NCBI RefSeq assembly: GCF_039541115.1
Contig: NZ_BAABFP010000002.1
Span: 124,001 to 188,000 of the forward strand
Source: Angustibacter luteus
GTDB taxonomy: Bacteria > Actinomycetota > Actinomycetes > Actinomycetales > Angustibacteraceae
DNA length: 64,000 nucleotides
Direction: 5' to 3'
A program made the translations under genes and the position numbers. The notes beneath the pieces are model-generated. The model did not search any database and was not told the origin of the DNA. It saw only the letters and a list, made by a program, of their open reading frames with translations. Below, in pieces: positions 35,158 to 42,780 of this stretch (the first letter of the stretch is position 1; each line of letters opens with the position of its first letter).

Positions 35158-36418
35158 CCTCGTGCGCCTCGAACGCCCGGCGTCGACGAGAGCGGCGCTG
35201 GGCCAGCACGCTGATCGCGGAGAGCACGAGACCGGTCGCGGCCATCGCGGATCCGACCAGCGCCGGCGACGTCCAGCCGTAGCCCGCATCGATGACGATG
35301 CCGCCGAAGAACGCGCCCGAGGCGTTGGCCAGGTTCAGCGAAGAGTGGTTCAGCGAGGCGCCGAGCGAGGCAGCGCCCGAGCCCGCGACGTCCATCAACC
35401 GCAGCTGCAGCGCACCCACCGTCGCCGACGTGACGAACCCGAGCATCAGCACCTCGACGGCGACGCCCCAGGTCGAGCGGGCCGCGAACGGGAACGCGAG
35501 CAGCGTGACCAGGGTGGCGGCGAAGCCCAGCAGCAGCGCCCGAGGCACCGACCAGTCGGCCAGCCGACCGCCGGCCAGGGTGCCGAAGGTCATACCGATG
35601 CCGAACGTGGCCAGCGCGATCGGGACCGCGGAGGTCGACCAGCCGGACGTGTGCGTCAGGATCGGCGCGATGTAGCTGTACACGGCGAACATCCCGCCGA
35701 AGCCGACCGCGCCGATCATCAGCGTCAGCCACACCTGCGGCTTGGCCAGCGCACGCAGCTCCTCGCGCGGCGCGGCGCCCTCCAGCGCCGCGACGAACGG
35801 CACGCGGAGCCACACCAGCACCATCGTGATGACGCCGACCGCTGCCACGAACCAGTAGGCCGAACGCCAGCCGTACTGCTCGCCGAGGAACGCCGACGCC
35901 GGGACGCCGAAGACGTTCGCGGCCGTCAGTCCGAGCATGGGAAGCACCACGGCGCGGCCTCGTCGTCCCGGCTCGGCCATCGAGGCGGCCACCAGCGCGG
36001 CGATGCCGAAGTAGGCCCCGTGCGGCAGCCCGGTCAGGAAGCGGGCGATCATCAGGGCCGGGTAGTTCGGGGCGAGTGCGGACGCGACGTTGCCCACCGT
36101 GAACGCGGCCATCAGCACCAGCAGCAGCCTGGTCCGGGACACGCGGGCGGTGAGCACTGCCAGCAGTGGTGCGCCGACCACGACGCCCAGCGCGTACGCC
36201 GAGATGATCCGCCCCGCGGCCGGGATCGACACGTCCATGCCCTGCGCGATCTGCGGCAGCAGCCCCATGGTCACGAACTCGGTGGTCCCGATGGCGAAGC
36301 CGCCCGCGGCCAGCGCAACGAAGGCCGCGGCGCTGCCGGTGAAGGCGGGCCCGGCCGTGGTGGCAGCGGTGGCGGTGCGGGTCACGAGGGTGGGAACCTC
36401 CGGTCGTGGACGGTTCAT
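35129..36418 (-). CDS. MFS drug/solute efflux transporter (DHA1 type)
   Basis: About 429 aa, 12 membrane helices. FAIGTTEFVTMGLLPQIAQG and the loop 2-3 region, RFLTGLPHGAYFGIAALVAA, and LGASLNHSSLNLANASGAFF in the eleventh helix are typical of the AraJ/NepI/Cmx-type proton antiporters. Substrate unknown. ATG 36418 is the first plausible start; GTG 36385 with GGAGG 11 nt upstream is an alternative. An upstream open frame crossing the tRNA-Glu gene is not coding. Confidence 0.88.
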   Translation of the reverse strand: MNRPRPEVPTLVTRTATAATTAGPAFTGSAAAFVALAAGGFAIGTTEFVTMGLLPQIAQGMDVSIPAAGRIISAYALGVVVGAPLLAVLTARVSRTRLLLVLMAAFTVGNVASALAPNYPALMIARFLTGLPHGAYFGIAALVAASMAEPGRRGRAVVLPMLGLTAANVFGVPASAFLGEQYGWRSAYWFVAAVGVITMVLVWLRVPFVAALEGAAPREELRALAKPQVWLTLMIGAVGFGGMFAVYSYIAPILTHTSGWSTSAVPIALATFGIGMTFGTLAGGRLADWSVPRALLLGFAATLVTLLAFPFAARSTWGVAVEVLMLGFVTSATVGALQLRLMDVAGSGAASLGASLNHSSLNLANASGAFFGGIVIDAGYGWTSPALVGSAMAATGLVLSAISVLAQRRSRRRRAFEAHEASELSGAAA

Positions 36419-36452
36419 CCCGGACGGCGGCGCGTCCCGGATCCTGGAACGG

Positions 36453-36486
36453 CGAAGACCCTCGCCCGAACGGACGAGGGTCTTCG
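36453..36486 (-). terminator. Terminator after tRNA-Glu
   Basis: Perfect 12-bp stem (arms CGAAGACCCTCG and CGAGGGTCTTCG) with a 10-nt loop, 19 nt past the 3-prime end of the tRNA. Confidence 0.75.
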
Positions 36487-36505
36487 TCGACACTGCCTGC
36501 AAACG

Positions 36506-36578
36506 TAGCCCCGACGGGATTCGAACCCGCGCTACCGCCTTGAGAGGGCGGCGTGCTAGGCCGCTACACAACGGGGCC
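36506..36578 (-). tRNA. tRNA-Glu (anticodon CTC)
   Basis: 73-nt cloverleaf: acceptor GGCCCCG with CGGGGCT (first pair G-T), anticodon stem CCGCC/GGCGG around CTCTCAA with anticodon CTC, and T-arm GGGTTCGAATCCC. No CCA encoded. Matches the GAG codon, favoured at this GC content. Confidence 0.95.
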
Positions 36579-36632
36579 CTAGCTGGTTGGTGCTGGAGAG
36601 ATCCTACCGGGCCTGCCGGTCGAACCGTCTCG

Positions 36633-36704
36633 CTGGGGTACCAGGACTCGAACCTAGACTAACTGAACCAGAATCAGTCGTGCTGCCAATTACACCATAC
36701 CCCA
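36633..36704 (-). tRNA. tRNA-Gln (anticodon CTG)
   Basis: 72-nt cloverleaf: acceptor TGGGGTA/TACCCCA, anticodon stem ACTGA/TCAGT around TTCTGGT with anticodon CTG, T-arm AGGTTCGAGTCCT, discriminator G. Lies 55 bp upstream of tRNA-Glu, same strand. Confidence 0.95.
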
Positions 36705-36763
36705 AGGGGGTATCACGCCCGCTGGTGGCGAACCACCGGCCGGTCGTGACCCGACCGCCGATA

Positions 36764-37543
36764 CTAGCGGTCGGCAGCGCCCGGCCCCAAATCGGCTGCG
36801 GCCAGCCCCAGCCACCGGAACAGCTCGCCGAGATCGTGCAGCACGCTCACCCCGGCCGCGGGCGGCGGCGCGACGGTGGATCCGGCGCCCCGGTGGTCGA
36901 TCCCGCGGTCCAGCCAGACCGCCTGCAGCCCGGCGTCCAGCGCACCCTCCGCGTCGACCGCGAGGTCGTTCCCGACATAGACGGTGCGGTCCGGCTCGCA
37001 GCCGATCAGCGCGCACGCGTGCCGGAAGACCGCCCGCTCCGGCTTGCCCACCCCGAGGGTGTCGGTGCCCACCACGATCCGCAGCTGCGACAGCCCGGTG
37101 CGTTCGAGCTTGTCCCGCTGGTACCCCACCACGTGGTTGGTGACCGCGCCGAACGGCACCCCCGACGCCGTCAGTGCGTGCAGCAGCTCCACCGCGCCGG
37201 GCAACGCCACCCACGCCTGCCGGAACGCCGAGTCGTAGATCGCGTTCCAGCGCTCGAACGAGGCGTCGTCCAGGGCCGGCCCGCCGAGGTCCTGCTGCAT
37301 CGCCTCGGCCCGCAGACGCCGCTGCTGGAGGAAGTCGATGTCACCCGCGACGAACCGCGGGTAGAAGCCGCGCTCGTCGGCGTGCCAGTGCGCCAGCGCC
37401 AGCTGCGGACCGTCGTCCTGCAGGTGAGGCAGGTAGTCGGACGCGACCGCGGCCATCCCCGCCCGGAAGCTGGCGTGCGTGTCGACGAGGGTGTCGTCGA
37501 TGTCCAGCAGGACGCCGTCCAGGCCGGCGCGCAGCGCGCTCAC
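36764..37543 (-). CDS. HAD-superfamily hydrolase
   Basis: 259 aa. Motif I LLDIDDTLVD at about 12-21 (nucleophile and acid Asp), motif II in VTNHVVGYQRDK, motif III Lys in LGVGKPERAVF, and motif IV in VYVGNDLAVDAEGA. A helical cap between motifs I and II places it with the phosphoglycolate phosphatase/haloacid subgroup. Start GTG 37543 overlaps the gltX stop as GTGA, so it is co-translated with gltX. Substrate unknown. Confidence 0.88.
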   Translation of the reverse strand: MSALRAGLDGVLLDIDDTLVDTHASFRAGMAAVASDYLPHLQDDGPQLALAHWHADERGFYPRFVAGDIDFLQQRRLRAEAMQQDLGGPALDDASFERWNAIYDSAFRQAWVALPGAVELLHALTASGVPFGAVTNHVVGYQRDKLERTGLSQLRIVVGTDTLGVGKPERAVFRHACALIGCEPDRTVYVGNDLAVDAEGALDAGLQAVWLDRGIDHRGAGSTVAPPPAAGVSVLHDLGELFRWLGLAAADLGPGAADR

Positions 37544-39012
37544 GCCAGTCGCGCGCGCAGGGCTCGCAACCGGGCCAGGCTCGAGTCGCGGCCCAGGATC
37601 TCCATCGACTCGAACAGCGGGGGCGAGACGCGGCGTCCCGTCACCGCGACCCGCAACGGGCCGAACGCGAACTTCGGCTTGATCCCGAGCCCGTCGACGA
37701 GAGAAGCGCGCAACGCGGCCTCGATCGCCGTCGTCGTCCACTCCTGCAACGGTTCCAGCGCCGTGACGCTGGCCTCCAGCACCGTGGCGGCATCGTCCTT
37801 CAACGACGCGAGGGCATCGTCCTCGACGACCAGGTCGGCGTCGGTGGTGAGCAGGAAGCCGATCATCCCGGGGGCCTCGTTCAGGCGCACCATGCGGGTC
37901 TGCACCAACGGGGTCGCCGCGGCGACCAGGGCGCGCTGCGCGTCCGTCGGATCACCGGTGATGACGCCGTCCAGGACCAACCGGTCCACCAGTCGGCCGG
38001 CCAGGTCGGACTCCTCGATGCTGCGGATGTAGTGCCCGTTCAGCCAGTCCAGCTTGTCGACGTCGAACACCGGGCCGACCGTGTTCACCCGCTGCCAGTC
38101 GAAGTGCTCGACCATGTCGTCGAACGAGAACACCTCCTCGCCGCCGGGCATCGAGTAGCCCAGCAGCGCCAGGAAGTTGCGCAGCGCTTCGGGCAGGTAA
38201 CCCTGCTCGATGAACCAGGTGAGCCGGGCGGCCGGGTTCTTGCGCTTGCTGATCTTCGACTTGTTCGCGTTGCGCAGCAACGGCATGTGCGCGAACTTCG
38301 GCATCTCCAGGCCCAGCCACCCGTAGAGCAGCACATGCTTGGGGGTGGAGCTGATCCACTCCTCGCCGCGGACCACGTGGGTGATGCCCATCAGGTGGTC
38401 GTCCACCACGACGGCCAGGTGGTAGGTCGGGAAGCCGTCGGCCTTGAGGATGACCTGGTCGTCCGGGCGGGGCGCGTTCACCTCACCCCGGATGACGTCG
38501 GTGAAGGTCAGCGGCGCGTCGTCCGGGATGAGCATGCGGACGACGGGGACGTCACTGAAGCCCGGCAACGCCGCCCGCTCCTCACGGGTCTTGCCGTAGC
38601 AGAGCCGGTCGTAGCCGGTCGGCAGCTTGGCGGCCTGCTGCGCCTCGCGCATCTGCTGCAGCCGCTCGGCGGAGCACCAGCAGTGGTAGGCGTGACCGGC
38701 CTCGAGCAGCTGGTCGACGTACGGACGGTAGGTGTCCAGCCGCTCGGACTGCCGGTACGGCGCGAACGGGCCGCCCTTGTCGGGTCCCTCGTCCCAGGGC
38801 AGGCCGAGCCAGGTGAGCGTGTCGTACAGCTGCTGCTCGCTGTCCTCGCGGTAGCGCGCCCGGTCCGTGTCCTCCACCCGGAGCACGAACTGACCGCCCT
38901 GCTGACGCACGAAGGCCAGGTTGAACAACGACATGTACGCCGTCCCGACGTGCGGGTCACCGGTCGGGGACGGTGCGACGCGCAGGCGGACGGGTCCGAG
39001 GGTTTCGCTCAT
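37540..39012 (-). CDS. gltX: Glutamyl-tRNA synthetase
   Basis: Charges tRNA-Glu and, in actinobacteria lacking GlnRS, also tRNA-Gln for later amidation. 490 aa: MSETLGPVRLRVAPSPTGDP (HIGH-like DPHVGTA), RVEDTDRARYREDSEQ, and the KMSKS-equivalent SKISKRKNP. ATG 39012 with GGGGAG just upstream. tRNA-Gln and tRNA-Glu lie downstream beyond the HAD gene. Confidence 0.97.
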   Translation of the reverse strand: MSETLGPVRLRVAPSPTGDPHVGTAYMSLFNLAFVRQQGGQFVLRVEDTDRARYREDSEQQLYDTLTWLGLPWDEGPDKGGPFAPYRQSERLDTYRPYVDQLLEAGHAYHCWCSAERLQQMREAQQAAKLPTGYDRLCYGKTREERAALPGFSDVPVVRMLIPDDAPLTFTDVIRGEVNAPRPDDQVILKADGFPTYHLAVVVDDHLMGITHVVRGEEWISSTPKHVLLYGWLGLEMPKFAHMPLLRNANKSKISKRKNPAARLTWFIEQGYLPEALRNFLALLGYSMPGGEEVFSFDDMVEHFDWQRVNTVGPVFDVDKLDWLNGHYIRSIEESDLAGRLVDRLVLDGVITGDPTDAQRALVAAATPLVQTRMVRLNEAPGMIGFLLTTDADLVVEDDALASLKDDAATVLEASVTALEPLQEWTTTAIEAALRASLVDGLGIKPKFAFGPLRVAVTGRRVSPPLFESMEILGRDSSLARLRALRARLA

Positions 39013-39038
39013 GATGCTCCCCAGCCTATTGCGGGCGT

Positions 39039-39818
39039 TCAGTCGCGGGCGACGACCGGGTTGGACAGGGTCCCGATGCCCTCGATCTCGACCTCGACGC
39101 GCTGACCGGCCACGATCGGGCCGACACCGGCCGGCGTCCCGGTCAGGATGACGTCGCCGGGGAGCAGCGTGAAGGCGGCCGAGGCGTGCACGACCAGGGA
39201 CGCGATGTCGTGCACCATCTGGCTGGTCCGGCCGTCCTGCACGGTCTCGCCGTCGCGGCGGGTGGTCAGCGCGAGGTCGCCGGCGGCCAGGTCGGTGACG
39301 ATCCACGGGCCCAGCGGGCAGAACGTGTCGAAGCCCTTGGCCCGGGACCACTGGCCGTCGCTCTTCTGCAGGTCGCGGGCGGTGACGTCGTTCGCGCACG
39401 TGTAGCCGTAGATGACGTCCTGGACGCGCTCGAGCGGGACGTCCTTGCAGATCCGGCTGATCACGACCGCCAGCTCGCCCTCGTAGTGCACGTTCTGCGA
39501 CTGCCGGGGCAGCACGATGGGGTCGCCCGGCCCGATCACCGACGTGTTGGGCTTGAGGAACATCAGCGGCTCGGCCGGTGCCTCGCCGCCCATCTCGGCC
39601 GCGTGGTCGGCGTAGTTCTTGCCGATGCCGATCACCTTGCTGCGCGGGATCACCGGCGCGAGCAGGCGGACGTCGTCCAGCCGGGTCCGGACGCCGGTGA
39701 ACACGACAGGCTGGTGCAGCGGGTCCCCCTGGACCTCCAGCACGACCAGCTGGCCGTCGTCCTCCTCGACCACGCCGTAGGTGGGGTCCTCGCCGGTGGT
39801 GTATCTCGCGATGCGCAC
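39039..39818 (-). CDS. Fumarylacetoacetate hydrolase-family protein
   Basis: 259 aa. FAH catalytic domain: KVIGIGKNYADHAAEMGGEA, PLMFLKPNTSVIGPGDPIVL, metal-binding VHYEGELAVVISR, TCANDVTARDLQ, KGFDTFCPLGPWIV and LLPGDVILTGTPAGVGP. The family includes acylpyruvase and oxaloacetate decarboxylase activities. Conserved neighbour of gltX in actinobacteria (Rv2993c). GTG 39818 lies 7 nt after TAGCCT and lacks a Shine-Dalgarno (leaderless). Confidence 0.93.
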   Translation of the reverse strand: MRIARYTTGEDPTYGVVEEDDGQLVVLEVQGDPLHQPVVFTGVRTRLDDVRLLAPVIPRSKVIGIGKNYADHAAEMGGEAPAEPLMFLKPNTSVIGPGDPIVLPRQSQNVHYEGELAVVISRICKDVPLERVQDVIYGYTCANDVTARDLQKSDGQWSRAKGFDTFCPLGPWIVTDLAAGDLALTTRRDGETVQDGRTSQMVHDIASLVVHASAAFTLLPGDVILTGTPAGVGPIVAGQRVEVEIEGIGTLSNPVVARD

Positions 39819-39825
39819 GTCAGCG

Positions 39826-39851
39826 AGGCTACCCGGCGACCTGCGTAGCCT
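39826..39851. promoter_or_regulatory. Divergent leaderless promoters (two TAGCCT boxes)
   Basis: Leftward TAGCCT at 39826-39831 (7 nt before the FAH GTG) and rightward TAGCCT at 39846-39851 (6 nt before GTG 39858), within a 39-bp gap. Confidence 0.6.
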
Positions 39852-39857
39852 GGAGCC

Positions 39858-40805
39858 GTGCCCTCGACCGCCCGGCTCCAGCCCGCCCAGCTCCCGGCCC
39901 TCCCGGAGCACGGGTGGCTCGCGGAGCAGGCCGCGCACCAGGCCCTGGTCGCGGAGTGGACGGCGCCCCGGCTCGATCGGGCGTCCCGCGGCGAGAAGCA
40001 CCCGGTCGAGGACTTCCTGTTCACCTACTACTCGCTCCGGCCAGGTCAGCTCGCGCGCTGGCACCCGGGCGCCGGCGTCGTCCTGCTCGGCGACGCGGCG
40101 ACCGAACGCCTGGACTGGCGCTGGTACGTCGAGCGCGACGTGCGGCTGGACGACGGGACGACGGCCCGCGGGGTCACGGTGGACGTCGAGGGGTTCCTCG
40201 CCGACCGCGGCGCGACGACCGACTTCGTGACGGCGCTGCTGTCGGCCACGGCGTCGCGGCCAGCCCAGCTGGGATGCTTCGGCCTGCACGAGTGGGCGAT
40301 GGCCTACGGACTGGCCGAGGGTGAGCAGCGGCACGAGGACTGGCCGTTGCGGCTGGGCGCGGCCGGCACCGACGCGGTGGTCGAGGCCCACCCGGTGCGC
40401 TGCTCGCACTTCGACGCGTTCCGCTTCTTCACACCATCGGCGCGGCCACTGAACTCGTTGCAGCCCAGCCGCGCTGACCAGATCATGCTCGAGCAGCCGG
40501 GCTGCCTGCACGCCACCATGGACCTCTACAAGTGGACCAGCAAGCTCCTGCCGGCCATGCCGTCGTCACTGGTCGCAGCCGGCTTCGCATTGGCACGTGA
40601 CGCCAGGGAGGTGGACATGCGCGCATCGCCGTACGACCTGCGGCAGCTCGGTCTAGAGCCCATCCGGATCGAGGAGCCTGCGGGGCGGGTCGAGTACGTC
40701 CAGGCCCAGCGAGCGCTCGCGGACCGCGGGCGGGTCCTGCGCGCCGACGTGCTCGACGCCTGCCGCTCGTTGACGCGAGGCGACCGGACCGGTTCCGCCC
40801 TCTGA
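39858..40805 (+). CDS. Conserved actinobacterial protein, often named 3-methyladenine DNA glycosylase
   Basis: 315 aa. Seen: RGEKHPVEDFLFTYYSLRPG, WHPGAGVVLLG, GCFGLHEWAMAYG and CSHFDAFRFFTPSARPLNSL, all recognisable from a widespread actinobacterial family that databases commonly label 3-methyladenine DNA glycosylase. I see no helix-hairpin-helix or AAG/Tag motif, so that name may be an inherited error. Histidines and aromatics in the conserved blocks suggest a metal or nucleotide site. GTG 39858 is 6 nt after TAGCCT. Confidence 0.75.
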   Translation: MPSTARLQPAQLPALPEHGWLAEQAAHQALVAEWTAPRLDRASRGEKHPVEDFLFTYYSLRPGQLARWHPGAGVVLLGDAATERLDWRWYVERDVRLDDGTTARGVTVDVEGFLADRGATTDFVTALLSATASRPAQLGCFGLHEWAMAYGLAEGEQRHEDWPLRLGAAGTDAVVEAHPVRCSHFDAFRFFTPSARPLNSLQPSRADQIMLEQPGCLHATMDLYKWTSKLLPAMPSSLVAAGFALARDAREVDMRASPYDLRQLGLEPIRIEEPAGRVEYVQAQRALADRGRVLRADVLDACRSLTRGDRTGSAL

Positions 40806-40899
40806 CAGTCCCCCGAACACCGGTCGCCGCGACGGCCTGCCAGCTCAGTCGTTGATGGCCGAGCGGGTCAGCCCAGCCGTGGCGGACTTCCCGGGGAAC

Positions 40900-40905
40900 T
40901 ACAGT
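40900..40905 (+). promoter_or_regulatory. -10 box (TACAGT), leaderless arr
   Basis: TACAGT ends 7 nt before the ATG of arr. Confidence 0.55.
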
Positions 40906-40912
40906 CCGGTGG

Positions 40913-41347
40913 ATGAGCGGCGTGAGGGAGCCCGTGCCCTTCGAGGCCTACGAGGCTGGTGGTTACCTGCACGGCACGAAGGCGGACCTCGCGGTCGGCG
41001 CGATGCTGGTGCCCGGCCGTGAGTCGAACTTCGAGGTCGGCCGGGTGATGAACTACGTGTACTTCACCAAGACCCTCGACGCCGCCACCTGGGGCGCCGA
41101 GCTCGCGGCCGGGGCAGGTCGCGGGCGCATCTACGTGGTGGAGCCGACCGGCGAGTTCGAGGACGACCCCAACGTCACGGACAAGAAGTTCCCCGGGAAC
41201 CCGACTCAGTCCTTCCGCAGCCGCGAACCGCTGCGCGTGGTGGCCGAGCTCGTCGACTGGGTGGGTCACTCGGCTGAGAAGGTCCAGGCCATGCGGGACG
41301 GTCTCGATGCGTTGCAGCGGAAGGGCGCAGCGCGGATCGAGGACTGA
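40913..41347 (+). CDS. arr: NAD+--rifampin ADP-ribosyltransferase Arr
   Basis: Inactivates rifamycins by ADP-ribosylating the C23 hydroxyl. 144 aa, full length. Seen: YLHGTKADLAVGAMLVPG with the catalytic His20, MNYVYFTKTLDAATWGAELA with the Tyr, then RGRIYVVEPTGEFEDDPNVT with the Asp near 84, and KKFPGNPTQSFRSREPLRVV. All three catalytic positions described for mycobacterial Arr appear kept. Monocistronic, leaderless ATG. It is a common chromosomal gene of soil actinobacteria, so intrinsic rifamycin tolerance is expected but not shown. Confidence 0.95.
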   Translation: MSGVREPVPFEAYEAGGYLHGTKADLAVGAMLVPGRESNFEVGRVMNYVYFTKTLDAATWGAELAAGAGRGRIYVVEPTGEFEDDPNVTDKKFPGNPTQSFRSREPLRVVAELVDWVGHSAEKVQAMRDGLDALQRKGAARIED

Positions 41348-41443
41348 CGGCGGGCCGCCTCCTCGTCGCGCCGGGTCCTGGTCGCTGACCAGGAGCACGC
41401 GCTCGCCGGCACGCCGGGGCCCGTGAGGCGGCAGCATGGGCGC

Positions 41444-41797
41444 ATGACTGAGGTGATGCGGACGTTCTGGCAGCTGATCGACGCGGCCGACTGGGTGGGG
41501 CTGCGCGCGCTGCTGGACGACGACTTCCGCGCCCGGTTCGCGCACACCGGCGAGGAGTTCGACGCGGACGGCTTCGTCCGGTTCAACGCTGACTACCCTG
41601 GCCGCTGGCGGGCCGAGGTCGTCGAGCTCGTCCGCGACGGGGACCGCGAGGTCACCCGCACGCGCGTCTTCGACGACAGCGAGGAGCACTGGGTCGCCTC
41701 GTTCGGCGAGAGCCGCGACGGGCGGCTGGTCGCGCTCGTCGAGGTCTGGGCCGATGGCACGTCGACGCCACCGGAGGGCAGCCGCGCGAGCTCCTAG
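41444..41797 (+). CDS. NTF2-like (SnoaL-type) protein
   Basis: 117 aa. MTEVMRTFWQLIDAADWVGL, LLDDDFRARFAHTGEEFDAD and the beta-sheet WRAEVVELVRDGDREVTRTR fit the cone-shaped NTF2 fold seen in SnoaL-like proteins, ketosteroid isomerases and limonene-epoxide hydrolases. No reaction can be named. ATG 41444; an in-frame ATG 21 nt upstream is less likely. Its stop overlaps the convergent VOC gene by 4 bp. Confidence 0.78.
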   Translation: MTEVMRTFWQLIDAADWVGLRALLDDDFRARFAHTGEEFDADGFVRFNADYPGRWRAEVVELVRDGDREVTRTRVFDDSEEHWVASFGESRDGRLVALVEVWADGTSTPPEGSRASS

Positions 41798-42180
41798 CCG
41801 TCGGCCGGTTGGTTGAGGAACCAGCGGTGCCCGAACGGGTCGCGGATGACGGCGATCCGGCCGATGCCACCGTCCTCGGGGCCACGGTCGAGCAGCGCAC
41901 CACCGTTGCTGGCCCGCTCGGCCAGTGCGTCCACGTCGGGCACGGTCAGGTGCAACGTGATCGCCGCGCCTCGGCCCGGCAAGGGGGCCTCGACGTTCAG
42001 CTCGGGGTGCGCGTCGCTCATCATCCAGCGAGCACCGTCGATCTCGAGCTCCACGTGCCCGATGCGCCCGTCCGGCATCACGATCGGCTCGTAGGTGACC
42101 ACGGCACCCAGGTGCTCGACGTACCAGTCGATCGCCCGGGGCGCGTCGTCCACGGCGATGTACGGGGTCAGTTCCGACAT
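41794..42180 (-). CDS. VOC/glyoxalase-superfamily protein
   Basis: 128 aa with two beta-alpha-beta-beta-beta halves: ELTPYIAVDDAPRAIDWYVE, WMMSDAHPELNVEAPLPG, ITLHLTVPDVDALAERASNG and AVIRDPFGHRWFLNQ. Resembles PhnB/YdeM-like members. Metal ligands are not certain. ATG with GGAGG one base upstream, unusually close. Function unknown. Confidence 0.85.
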   Translation of the reverse strand: MSELTPYIAVDDAPRAIDWYVEHLGAVVTYEPIVMPDGRIGHVELEIDGARWMMSDAHPELNVEAPLPGRGAAITLHLTVPDVDALAERASNGGALLDRGPEDGGIGRIAVIRDPFGHRWFLNQPADG

Positions 42181-42249
42181 GCCTCCACCATGGCCGTGGA
42201 CGCCGCCCCGCGCAATCCAGGGTCAGCGGTGCCCGCGATCTCTGCACGC

Positions 42250-42255
42250 TAGGCT
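42250..42255 (+). promoter_or_regulatory. -10 box (TAGGCT), leaderless aroQ
   Basis: TAGGCT ends 6 nt before the aroQ GTG. Confidence 0.6.
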
Positions 42256-42261
42256 CGCCGG

Positions 42262-42690
42262 GTGCAGATCCTGGTGCTCAACGGTCCCAACCTCGGTCGG
42301 CTCGGCACCCGCGAGCCGGCCGTCTACGGCACCACGACGTACGAGCAGCTGGTCACGCTGTGCGAGCAGGCCGGCGAGGCGGTCCGGGCCGAGGTCGAGG
42401 TGCGCCAGACCGACGCTGAGCACGAGATGCTCGGCTGGCTGCATGAGGCCGCCGACTCGGGTGCCGCCGTGGTGCTCAACCCCGGGGGCTGGACGCACAC
42501 CTCCGTCGCCCTTCGGGATGCGTGCGCCGGGCTGACCGGGCCGATGGTCGAGGTGCACATCAGCAACGTGCACGCCCGCGAGGAGTTCCGCCGGCACTCG
42601 TACGTCTCACCCGTGGCCACGGCGGTCATCGCGGGGCTCGGCGTCGACGGCTACCCGGCCGCCATCCGCTGGCTCGCCGGCCGCGCCTGA
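42262..42690 (+). CDS. aroQ: 3-dehydroquinate dehydratase, type II
   Basis: Third step of the shikimate pathway. 142 aa: [20 protein letters not shown], catalytic Tyr in [26 protein letters not shown], catalytic His and substrate loop in [19 protein letters not shown]. Complete, with usual length. GTG start in leaderless position. Followed by a palindrome and convergent cimA. Confidence 0.97.
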   Translation: MQILVLNGPNLGRLGTREPAVYGTTTYEQLVTLCEQAGEAVRAEVEVRQTDAEHEMLGWLHEAADSGAAVVLNPGGWTHTSVALRDACAGLTGPMVEVHISNVHAREEFRRHSYVSPVATAVIAGLGVDGYPAAIRWLAGRA

Positions 42691-42710
42691 CCTCCCCGCC
42701 GCCCCGCACG

Positions 42711-42761
42711 TGTCCCGCTATCTGGGGCTACCGCGTGGGTTTGACCCCGGATGTCGGGACA
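42711..42761. terminator. Long imperfect hairpin between aroQ and cimA
   Basis: 17-nt arms at 42711-42727 and 42745-42761 sharing TGTCCCG, ATC and GGGG, with a 17-nt loop. Lies between convergent gene ends and could terminate both. Confidence 0.6.
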
Positions 42762-42780
42762 TCTGCGGGTGGGGAAGCGG

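Noticed and set aside
36419-36571. N-terminal extension of the MFS transporter across tRNA-Glu
   Set aside because: It would translate the tRNA gene and its terminator; ordinary MFS sequence begins after 36418.
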